A stretch of 64,000 nt of DNA, from positions 2,418,001 through 2,482,000 of the forward strand of contig JAUKUA010000003.1 of the NCBI GenBank assembly GCA_030549175.1. Direction: 5' to 3'. The notes below the pieces were generated by a model, which searched no databases, was not told the origin of the DNA, and was given only the letters and a program-made list of their open reading frames with translations. Shown piece by piece: positions 43,219 to 53,800 of this stretch; within the stretch, counting starts at the first letter, position 1, and each line of letters begins with the position of its first letter. The position numbers and the translations under genes are program-made. Source of the stretch: Lasiosphaeris hirsuta (Eukaryota > Ascomycota > Sordariomycetes > Sordariales > Lasiosphaeriaceae).

Positions 43219-45081
43219 AACAAACAGACGCAGACATAGGCGCATGACCGACAGAAGAACGGAGTTTGAGTATCATCAATGGCAATACCCGGAGTCGGAC
43301 GAGGGAAACGGAAGGGCAAGCAAGGCGGGCGGGGCAAAGGCAGCAGTGCAGGCGTACAATGGACATTATCATTGGTTTTTTGGTCTTGGATTATTGATAG
43401 TTTGGTGTGTTGTCGACAGACCAATTCAAATCGGGATACCGCTATACTCGTTTGTGCTTTGTTTTTGTATCTGTTCACCCCGGGGTACCTGTTTCCTGTC
43501 TAGATGCTGTAGAGGGAGGTGCCGGTAACTACCTCGCCACATTGAGCGTCTGGTACGTGTCTATCGGTGACCTTTCCGCTGGTGTCCGAGGAAGTTACTG
43601 CCGCCATTCACCGTGCTCACATGAGGCCATCCTAGAAGGGGACCTAGAACAAATAAATCAGGGGGGCTATGGAGGTTGGTATGGCTGCTCTGGACCGGGC
43701 AAAGGATAGAAGGGGCACTCTGCCCCCATTTGAACCCAGGTGTCTTGTTTCCTACCTTGCCATCATTCGCCTTCTCTTGACAATGGCCGCCTCGGTGGTC
43801 GCGGCAAAATTTTCCGGGCGATGGCTTGATGGGGGCTTGGTTCTGGATGGATTTGGCTTCCGAATTCGGGACACTCGACGGATATCTGGCTTGAATGGCA
43901 GCATACATCGAGGCCTGTTGAGTAGCCGCCCACGCCGGCCAGATCGTTAGATACCTATATACCGGTGTACCGTCTCTATCCCCGCATGCAACATTCATGG
44001 CCAACGCGAGCCAGTGACGTCGTTTCCTTGGGCAGCAACAGTCGCGGAAAGGAATACCGCGGCCCTTTTAACGTATGATGAACCATATCTCCCTACGAAA
44101 AAGTCCAGCCACCTCCTAGATATCCATTCGGCCCTAAACAGCAAATCACATACCAGTCATCGAGACCCATCTCACTACCGAGTTGTCCACCGAGCCGGAA
44201 CATCCTAAACTATGTAGAAATTATCTCGCGACCCCTTTATCGCACCAACAGAATATCTAATCATATCAAGTTACTGACCAAAGATTATTGCCAAAATGAG
44301 AGGGGCACGCTTGCAAGAGGAGGAACCCACATCTTGCAAATAACCACTCGTCGCGAGATAGGCAGACGCAAGCACATCTAGGACTCGCAAAACAAGAAGA
44401 CTAAGCCAGCAAGCGAGTGCATTGTAAGTATATTTCTTGAACAAATGCGGGATGACCGTGTATCAACGCATCCACAGAACTGTGGAATATGCACATAGTG
44501 TGTAAATCAGCCATCGTATTATTTGTATTAATTAGTATTAGACCCCCGACCAAGCCTGCTCTTTTCGCTACATGTGCTGAACCCCTCACGTTGGCCTAGC
44601 AAGGCGAGGAATACTTCACCACAAGCCTCCCCCCAAAACACAACACCCGAGCAGAACATAGTCTCCCTTCCTCCCCAAAGAGTAATTAGGCAGTCAAAGC
44701 TATGAGCACAATCTCAACTTAGCATCCACATCCGTCTTCCTCCTCGAAGCATCGTCAAACAAGATTTAACCCGAGTATGCCACCCAGACTAGAGCGAACA
44801 GCGTTGCTTTACAATAAGGACCTATAGGTCACCAAAACGCCACCCAATGCAACAGGCTAACACCACACGTCAAAGCAAAAAAAAACCAAAAAAAAAAGCA
44901 TGCTAGTTTTTCCAAAGCGGCTAGGACCTTGATGGTCAAGTAACCTTCCCTTCCCAAAATCAAAACAGAAAGCCAGATTCAAACAACAGTCGCTATGCAG
45001 TCGGGTATCGTGATCATCCAAAATCGCGTCCGTAAGGAATGTGTATATATGCCGATGAAATGCCTCATCATTATGCAAAAT

Positions 45082-45357
45082 CGTTGAAGGAGTGTCGTAA
45101 AGTTGGGTATATGTCTGTTCGATCCACAAAAGGAGTGTCTATAGTTGACTAGGGGACCAGCCGGTGTATACATAAATGAGCGTCGTAAATAGGTATCATA
45201 TTGTTCCTGGTGAACAAAGGAGCGTCGTATGCCAAAATAGCAAGATATTAGTTTTAGTCGTCGCAGTCATGAAGGAGCGAATCACGCATCATAATGCGCG
45301 GGAGTTGCTGCTGGGGATTGGATTATGTGATCGTTGAAGGAGTGTTTTGTACAGTTG
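45082..45357 (+). repeat. Six spaced degenerate copies of a GAAGGAGYGTCGT-like element
   Basis: Copies begin near 45082 (CGTTGAAGGAGTGTCGTAAA), 45127, 45178, 45216, 45268 and 45332 (CGTTGAAGGAGTGTTTTGTA). The shared core is GGAGYGTCGTA, often preceded by GAA and followed by AGTTG. Spacing is about 40-65 nt. The copies are too diverged for a fresh tandem array. Function is unknown: decayed minisatellite, 3'-UTR element of the downstream minus-strand transcript, or protein sites. Confidence 0.6.
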
Positions 45358-45469
45358 CGTCTGTGTCGAGGTGCAAAAAGAAAATACCAGTAGGCAAACC
45401 GGATGCCTTTGGCGAAAAGAGGAAATTCGTAACAAAATCGTAAGCGGAGAGTGCGATGTGACAGCCTCG

Positions 45470-45718
45470 CTACGGCATCTTGTCCTTGCCCTTCGCCTCA
45501 TCCGGAACGACAGAATCGCCATGCGGGTTGCTTGGGAGCGAAGTAAGTACTACCGATGGGACGGGCGGCTCTGGGAGCGGGAGCCTGGAGAACTGCTCCG
45601 AACTAAGAAGTGGCGAAGGCGCAAGATTACGCTGCGCCGTCGAAAAAGGTGCATTCGGGTCCTCTGGCGGCAGGAAATTAGGGGTGATTCTCAACAGTGA
45701 TGATGTCCTGGTCGCCAT
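45470..45718 (-). CDS. Candidate small ORF (82 aa) just downstream of the C6 transcription factor
   Basis: The frame starts in an ideal fungal context (ACCATGGCG) 60 nt after the stop of the zinc-cluster gene and on the same strand. It encodes MATRTSSLLRITPNFLPPED at the N-terminus and ends AKGKDKMP. The composition is protein-like, with Pro/Ser-rich middle and charged end, and there is no signal peptide or membrane segment. I recognise no family. It could be a separate small gene, a second cistron of the factor's mRNA, or a chance frame in its 3' UTR. There is little room for a separate promoter. The call rests on start context and composition only. Confidence 0.35.
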   Translation of the reverse strand: MATRTSSLLRITPNFLPPEDPNAPFSTAQRNLAPSPLLSSEQFSRLPLPEPPVPSVVLTSLPSNPHGDSVVPDEAKGKDKMP

Positions 45719-45778
45719 GGTCAATCACGTTTGCCTCTCTGGTAAGCTGGGGAGCGGCCGATGTGGTGACCAGAGAAT

Positions 45779-47843
45779 CTAGATCCACACAGTCTGCATT
45801 GGAGGAACGAACCCGACTCCGTAGGTGTTGGCACCGCCTAGCATCGATGGGGTAGCCGAGAGGCCGATGTCGAATGATCCGTACTCCTCGTGGTCGCTGT
45901 AGACAACTGACGAGGCGTCGCCGAAGTCACCATAGGTGCTCGAGGCAGGGCTGTATCCTCCATAGGACGGACTGGGGATGCTTAGATACTGCTGGTTCGT
46001 GAAAGGTGACGACAGCTGAAGTGGGCTAATAGCGCTGTTCGGGCCCGAATCCGGAGTCAAGAGGGACAGGTCCTCGGTGCTGTAGCTAAAGGCCAGGTTG
46101 TCCCCATATGGCAGGTACTCGGAAGCCGTAGTAACGGGAATCGCAACAGGAGAGCCCTCGCTGTAGAAGTTGGGAGGGTTGAATTGTGGGAACGAGGGCG
46201 TGCGAACTGGCTCGGACCATCCCATTCGCTGGCGGAACTCATGGATGGTATCCAGCGGAAACTCCATTAGTGCGACAGGTGTCTGCAAATCCCCATCAAC
46301 GTCGCGAGAAACATTCATGGACCAAAGACGTCGTGCAATGTCCTCTGCCGGCCCAGTCGTCATACTTCCGAAGTAGGCGGCGCCGATCTCAGGGAATAGG
46401 CGTTCCATAACCAAAGCAACAGTGTAATAGTGGGCGATTATGACCAGTGTGCTTGGCGACCCATGAGTCTGCTGAAGTAACATGACCGGCAGGTAGAACA
46501 GCCAAGTGCGAAGAGGCCGGAGGCGCTCAAACTGCTGGGACACAGACAGGGTCGGGCTGACCTTGCGCGCACCCCTCAGGAAGTTGATCAACTGTGCAAT
46601 CGACTTGGTATCCTCGCGCTTCTGCTTCAGATAAGACTCAACCTTTTGGAGCTGTTGCAGAGTTCGCTCAAAGGCCTCCAAGTCTTCCTGGCGTGGCTGG
46701 CTGGGCTTGTGGTCCGGAGTTGGCGAAGGAGGAGCAGTGGGGAACGTGCTGCTCTCGGCAATGAAGTCGCCAAACTGGGACTCATGCTTCCAGGGATCCA
46801 TGGCCTCAATGACCTTTTTTTTTTTTTTCTAGATTAGTCCGCGGTTCACCTACAATCTTGCCTGTCTGCCACTTACCGACGAGGTTCCATGCATAAGCTG
46901 GGTCCAGCTCCGCCTAGAAACAGGTCAGTACCTTGTTCGTGTAGCCCGGATAGCTGCAGAATATTGCTTACCAATCTGTGGCTTGCCACGAGAGGACGAG
47001 CGAGGCTGCGAGGATGGCGTCCGAAGACTCCTTGGAGAAACTGCCTATGGCTTCCTGTAGGCCCTTCAACGCGATGCCGCGGTGCTCGTAGCCCATGTTC
47101 CCGACTAATGGGCAGTCGGTGAGGAATGCGAGGTGCATCGCCGAGAACGCCAACAAGGCATGCAAGACATAGTCGTGGGTCGCACCGATCTTGATGATTC
47201 TAGAAACTGCGTGTCAGCCAGACTGCGCTCAGGTCACGTAACGCTTTCATAATAAGCGATCTTACGTCGGGATCTGTCGAGTCCACAAGGTGAAACCATT
47301 GGCACCAATCTCCATCATCTGGTGGCTGATAGAAGCAACGTGGTGAATCAACCTCAGCTGCTCGGTAGTCAGGTGCTGAGGTGCCGGCGCAGGGAAGATG
47401 TTCAGGCTCGGGAACGGGAAAACCCCGGTACGTTGCCACTGGTCGATAGTCGCTTCGATCTCGGGGGTCCACATGAGATCCGGCTTGTCAGGGGTACCCG
47501 CGCGGTCTTCGGGCACGGGAATATCATTGTACGGGCAACGGATCTTGTGCTTCGTGCAGTTGCGGCTAAGCGAAGCTTTAGTACAGCACTCACGGAGACA
47601 GAGAAAAGATAGTCGTACCATTGAGGGAAGTTCTCATCACATCGGATATGGCGGCGCTTGCTGTTGGGGGTTAGAGACATTAGAGACCGGCAAAGATGAA
47701 GATGTCCGAGTTGCCATGAGAACTTACCAAGCATCACACCCCTTGCGAGACTTGGTGTGGCTAGGAGAGAGTCAGTAAGAACATCGACAAGGCATCCATA
47801 ATACTAACCTCCGTCGGGGAGGACCGCCGCCGGGGCCAGCCAT
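45779..47843 (-). CDS. Zn(II)2Cys6 (C6 zinc-cluster) transcription factor
   Basis: Seven exons: 47843-47809, 47760-47728, 47660-47619, 47565-47266, 47199-46972, 46913-46877 and 46813-45779, giving 569 aa. Introns are 53-67 nt and all GT-AG. Splicing rebuilds a perfect zinc cluster with Cys20, Cys23, Cys30, Cys37, Cys40 and Cys47 (CDAC, KRRHIRC, DENFPQC, RNC, TKHKIRC) behind a basic HTKSRKG lead-in. The first three introns are phase 2, and two split the Cys23 and Cys37 codons. The middle region (HLTTEQLRLIHHVASISHQM, then HDYVLHALLAFSAMHLAF and LAASLVLSWQATDW) is the helical regulatory part common to Upc2-like and other fungal C6 factors. The tail is Ser/Pro/Tyr-rich and could be an activation region. 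It should act in the nucleus as a sequence-specific regulator; target genes are unknown. The last intron has two in-frame acceptors across an A14 run; I chose the one at AAG/GTC (exon start 46813). Confidence 0.93.
46814..46876 (-). other. Last intron of the C6 factor, with alternative in-frame 3' splice sites
   Basis: The intron runs from GTAAGT at 46876 to an AG at 46815-46814. A CTAAT branch-site match lies about 20 nt before this AG. A second AG (CTAG, 46830-46829) lies 15 nt earlier and is separated from it by A14. Use of the earlier site would add five lysines in frame before VIEAMDPW. The earlier AG is only about 6 nt from the branch A, normally too close, so the later site is preferred. 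Confidence 0.7.
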
Positions 47844-50800
47844 TGAGAAAGCTTTTGAATTTGATTAACGAGAGAACTGGGTGACCGTTAGTCTCATCCT
47901 TAACACGGCGACGGAGCAATGCTAACATGAAACAGGACACAACTGTCCCTGATAACGAGGTAGCGAGCGTGAGTTGAGGTGGAGAGAAGCGTGGGACGCC
48001 GCCTTCGAGGCTTTTGGCTAGCAGGTACTAGTACACTTTACGGGCCGTGGAGGGGCGGTAGTCAAACAACAACGAGCGGTGTCGTTGGGTACAAGCAGGT
48101 GGCAGGTGAGATAACGGTAGTCTGCCTCGGCGTGATGGTGGAGCTGGTGGGTGGGCGTCTTTTTGGGTCCTCGATCTCCTGATCCTCACACACCCTCTTG
48201 GTCTTTCCTGCTAGGTCTCTTCCCTCTTCTGGTAGCGATCGTGGAACAAGTTTCGCGTTTACAACGAAGGTGTGTGTTGAAAGAGCTATGCCTTGAAGTA
48301 GGACATGAACTTCCTGGTGGTAGGAAGGGGGGAGGTAGATTGGATTTAATAGGGCTTGAACTGGGGCGCGAGTGACACAGAGGCGTTCGCGGGGGGGGGG
48401 GGCGGATTAGGTCTTCGATTCAAGTCTCCAAACACAAATAAAAAAGAAACAAGCGAATGACAGGAGTCAACGAGGACTTCCTTGGGAGTTGCAAAAAGCG
48501 AACGTGAGTGGTGCAGCAGCAGCAACAGGGCTGGAATTTTCTAGCGGCGATATGAGGTATGAGGACAGGACGGACGGACGGGACGGGCTGGGGGGCGCTG
48601 GAGTGTTAAATAACCAATTGAGCTTGGGGCAGTGGGTTGGCAGGTGGGCAGGTGGCAGGTCGATAGCCACCAAGAGCCACACCTACTCCTCCAGTCCACG
48701 CACAAAGCAACAGCACTAAGGCAAGGCAGGAGTGACCATCGCCTGTCGACCAGGGCACAACGCTTTTACCTCATCAGGAAAGCGAGGGGGGCCAAGTCGC
48801 CCAGTCCGCGGACACCACAGAGAGCGGAGCACAGCCCAGTCCCAATAGGGCTAGCGTCGACGATTAAATCAACGTGATCCCACTCAACGGCGAGCGCGAG
48901 CCAGTACCTTGAGATCCTGGGAACTTAACAAGTGCTTTGGAAAACAAGGGCCGACTGGCAAGGTAAAAGATGGAGGTCGAATGTGGCATGGTGGCGGGCC
49001 GAAAGAGGGCAGGATGAAGAATCGCCCTAGCATCCGGCGTAGTGTAGACTCCATACCTTTCGCCAATTCACTATCTCCGCGATGCACTCTTGTCCCTGAC
49101 ACACTCGCCAAGCTCTTCGCCGTGGTGGTCGATTCCCGGAACCCCATCTCTGGAGATTACGGTCCCTCGGCGAGGGTAGACTGAGCTGTCCTGACGGCCA
49201 AGTGGCGCCCGGGCCTTGAGACAGGCCGAAGACGCAGCTCGAGACGGGAATACATGTGTGTCAAGCTTCTTCGCTGCTGTTGTTCGCCTCCGTGCGGCAT
49301 CTGTGTCATAGAAGCGCCGTTGGAAGCTCAACCCTGACAGGCACTGCCTTCCGCATCCCATTCTAGCAAGGACAGTCTTAGCAGTTACCTCACCCCCGTC
49401 CCGTCCCCTCACTTGGAGATACCCCAATACCCCCCCTGATTCAGTGTCAGTCTCGGTTGACGCGCGTGCTGGCAGCCCGTCTGCGCAGTAGGTTCGATCT
49501 GGCGCCTGCAGACACCAGTGCGGTGTCGACAGCAGCTGTAACCTCAACGGCCAGAGCAGGTTCTAGCTGCCGCACCGTGCGGAAAAGGTGCGTCGTCCTT
49601 GCTAGATGCTTCGCAGCGAGCACAGTACAGGCATGCCGAGACACATCGAGGGCGCCATACATGCATGTATGCTGCACCGTGTGGTTGAGTGAGGTGGGTG
49701 GTGGAGGTGGGATGCAGTCTGTGAGTGGACGGGCGAGGTCGAGAGGCAGGTGGTGAAGTCTTTCTCTCAATTTTGGACTTTTGTGACTCTGAAATTTTTG
49801 AATTCTCGAATTACACCACTTCCAGGTCCCCTATTCATCCAAACCCCGACCCCGTTTCTTCATGAGCCGACGAGATTCTTGCGCGACGTACCTCAAGAGC
49901 ATGAACTGTGGTTACGTAGGGTCCCAGGGACCCCTCCTAGCTGGGATCATGATGGTCCTCGGGCGCTATAGCGGCAATGAGGAACGATGGACGGGCGGAA
50001 ACAGGCCGAGGAAGACACCCTTGCTTGGCCAACCCTCCCTTGACCCCAAGTTGACCCAGGTCAGCCCAAGCCAAAAAGTGCGCGGGCTTAGACCAGTCTG
50101 GGCTAGCGCGTCCTTGCCGAAGAACCACAATTGGGGCGGAGCACCCACCGCATCTTTTCTCGTGCCTTTCCCATGTTGCTTCGCAGCGATGCGGAATCGA
50201 CAGAGGGCCCCGTCGGCCGTTGCGCTGACTGACCGCCGTCCAGCCGCTCCACCTCTCGCAACTCCTGGATCGCCGTCTCGATCGTCCCGCCCGTCTGCTT
50301 CGGCTGCGAACTGTTTCGTCTGCCCACAATTGGGCCGCGCCGCTTGCGTGACGGTCACGTCCGCACTGGCGAGGTAGGAAGACACAGGAGCTCCCCGTGG
50401 CTCGAGCCTAGAAGCATTGAAGTGGAAGAGCATCGAGTAGCATTCAGGAGTATGGGCAACGGGCATGGACACATGTTCGGTTGACCAAATTGATCAAGAA
50501 TCGACTAACATGGCCGTTGAGGATGTGAGGTTTGTATGACTTTGCTCCGAACGTTGTGCACCGTCCTGCCAAAGAGGGAAATAAAACTGGTCGAAGATGA
50601 CCCAGCCTCCCATCGACGGCGAGGTGCTTGAGCTTACAACTAGGGATTAAGGATTCTAGGTTGATCATCAGATCGGATTGGGGAGCAGCCCCCAACAAGA
50701 TCCAAACATGGCGACATCAACCGCTCCTCGAAATTGCCAAAACGGGCGCAGCTCGCTACGTTGAAGTCGTTGGCGCGGGCGACCGTTGCTAAATAGCCAT

Positions 50801-53800
50801 ACATACAGCGCTTCATAAGATCCAACGCCGTGTAATTAGAAGGAGGGGGCGGGGGAAAAGCCGCTTGGCGTTGCATTCCAGTCATTCATTGCCTTTCAAG
50901 AGATCTGTACATATTCGTCAAGGTGGTTGGGGAACACTGGATTTTCTCGCCGAAGGTGGAGGGGCCATTCATGTAGTGTGGTAACATGCATCCACACTGC
51001 AGGAGGTGTTTTAATATCATGGATCCTCCAACAAACACCGCAGGCAGGAGGATTGCACAACGCTTCAGTGTTGATCGGTTCATTTTTTGTTATTATTTTT
51101 TGTGTGATTTTTCCCCCTTGGCCCACGAGGCCTGGATCGTGCCACAAGGGCGAGATGATGGCCGCCAGATGTTATCCAAGAGATTCTTGACAATATTTGT
51201 TGTTTGACGGTGTTCACTAGGCCCCAACTGCCAGTGATCTGTAAGCAATGGAGGAGATATCCATCTATTAGCCCCACTACAGCGGAGTTCGGCATCCTGT
51301 TGCGTTGTGGGTGCCGAGCTCAGTCTGATACAGTGGTGTACGTCTTTACAAATGTGACTTCCCATGGTGGGTTTAGAGCGTCGTCCAGGCTTCCAAGTGT
51401 GTGTGGTGAGGTCGGTGAGATGTTGAACGTTCACCACAGCCACGGATCCAAAGGTGTTCTGAGCGCCTTGTTTCAAGAGCACAACAGGGTCCGAGCCCAG
51501 CACCACATGTTACGCAGGACGGCATCGCATAAATATCAAATCTGTAGCCTTCGTCGGCAGTTCCGACGTAATGAAACCTTTGTCGACAGGAATCTTAAAC
51601 ATCCAGGACGTGGTTTGCTGGCAATCAACAAGAAGCAACACCAAGCGCTCTCAGAGTATTGTGTTAGACATCCAGCACTTTTCGTCGCTTTCCGGGTCCG
51701 GGGACGAAAGGCCCGGGAGGCTCCCCCGCTGCATAGAACCTCGGCCTGGCTTGAAAATCCAGACACGGCACGAACCTGGTAGACCCTCCCCTGATGTTAT
51801 CATCCATATTATGGCTGTAGACCGCATATAGTATGTCATAGCCCGCGAGCAGCCAGTCGCCGGAGACTCAAAAGCTTTTTTCGACTTGAGGTTGAGCAGC
51901 ACCCGCCTATTCGGCAAGCTCTCAAGCTGCAGCCTGGAGGCCCCATCGCCAATGGGACCCAAGCAGGCATGAGCCCTAGCCGGAAAAGGAAGGAAAGCAT
52001 GGAGTTTCTGCGGAGCCGTCTCCGTCGCGGTCGATAGCGGTGACGGGACTACTACCAGTGGAAAGAGTAGGGTCTGAGACAAGAGGGGTGGGGAGGGCCA
52101 GCAGGACGAATAGGTGAATTCTGCTGGCATCAGGTCATGATGGATGATTATTGATTCGGGAAGTGGTCATCCCCGTGACAATGGCTCTCCCAGAGCCGCC
52201 CCGCTCTCAATCCTAGCCTAGCAGCCCGTGCGGCCTGGTGGTCTGTGGTTCTGCGCGCGCCGAACTACCAGGGTCTTCTGGTGCGGTGTCGTGCAGGTCC
52301 CCTGTTGACGCCCTGGTTGTTCTCAGCATCCCCTTGCCTGTTCAAGTCAATCGGGGGTTTTAGGCGTTTTATTGTTGGTTTTTTTTTTTTTTGGGCTATT
52401 GAATGCTGGCCTTGGTTGGATGAAACGACCGTTTCTCGTGTCCATTTTTGGCCGCCCGCCGACAGTCTCATGCCCTTGTGCTGTTCTGTCCTTCTGGTAC
52501 CCTTCCGCACTTGTCCAATTCTTACTGCCCTTCTCCACCCTCAACCTAGTCTTGGCTAATAGCGCTCGCGTTCGCATCGCGTTGACCTCGATGCTGTGGC
52601 TCTTTTCTCCGACTTTTCAACTCAAAATGGTCAGTCGAAACATCCAAACATCATGCGCTGGACATCTCAGGGGCTCCTTGTTGTGGCCAAATGAGTGTGG
52701 GCCAGTGCACTCCGCGGCCCTGAGAGCACCGCAATCTCAAACACGATGTGTAGGACGATGACGAGTTCTCTCCAACTACACTCTTCAACCAATCAGTGTT
52801 ACTTGACTATTCGTTACTGCATGTTTGCCCATGTCATGTGAAGCCATTCCAGATTGGATCACAGTAGGAGCGCCATCAAGGCGCAGCAGTGGTGATATCA
52901 GTAGTTGGCTGGCTCAAGGTGGAAGCTTCTGGCCAGTAATTTCACAACGGGATCTCCCCCTGGATTGGCGCCAGCTGCCTCCTAGCAAGCCAAGCACGCC
53001 CCGGTTGCTCACCCGGGGAAAATCGCTGCACACGTTCATCCCGCGGTTTTCTGTTTCCCACCATCAGCGAAGTCGTGGCATCTAGCCGCTTTTGGGCTAG
53101 CTCTTTCTATTCTTAAAGTTAACCTTCTATCGTTCTGTTTCCTTCTGCTGGCCCGCCGCTCCATGCTCATGCTCGGGCCCCACACTTGAACAGCGCCACT
53201 TTTTAGTCGATTGGAAAGAACAACGGGAAACATGAATCGCAGGAAACTACTGGCTGCCGAGGTGGAACCCTCATCGAAGAAAAGTAGGGCCTAGAAACCA
53301 CACCGGGCTCGCATCTATCGGCACATCGGCATCCTCGCCACAACATTCCACTCTCTGCCCATGGCCCTTGACGTAGCTAGCAGTAGCTGGTAGACTGACA
53401 CTTCCCCGTATAGCCGGTTCCGGCCTTGCCAACCCATCTCTCCATCCTTGGTGCTTCACAGCCACGCGCAGACTTTTGATATAGACGATTGTGACTTACA
53501 AAGATTGCTAGAAGCCACATCATAAGATCAGAAGCAAGAACAACGCCGGCCAATCTCCCCCCAGCATTCGGCCACCTCACAACTGCTGATAATCGCCGCA
53601 AAAGCGAAAGAGGGCGACGGTCTGGAGCTATCGTCCAGTCTCATACTCTTGCAGAAAACCTCTTCGGCTCACCAAGTCCCGAGGGGGAAATCCCTTTTGG
53701 TCTGCAGGCCTTCCTAAGCTAGTCATTGGATCCCTTCCCTCCCCATGAATGTTTGCCGCCAAGCAGCGCTCACTCACCCAGTTCCTGCGGGTACATGCTC

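Larger units (their letters stand above)
42809..45469. other. Convergent intergenic region with a CA microsatellite and spaced degenerate repeats
   Basis: This separates the plus-strand SPRY gene from the minus-strand transcription-factor locus. It holds the (CA)29 repeat and the 45.1-45.4-kb degenerate repeat series. Frames encoding Val-Cys runs on the minus strand are only translations of the microsatellite. A minus-strand frame starting at ATG 43998 (MNVACGDRDG) was seen but not recognised. Confidence 0.55.

Noticed and set aside
42748..43478. Minus-strand frames with long Val-Cys runs
   Set aside because: They are translations of the CA microsatellite in different frames, not proteins.
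51093..52130. Overlapping frames of 137-192 codons on both strands
   Set aside because: Several begin at non-ATG codons, frames on opposite strands compete, and no family resemblance or linked splice sites were seen.
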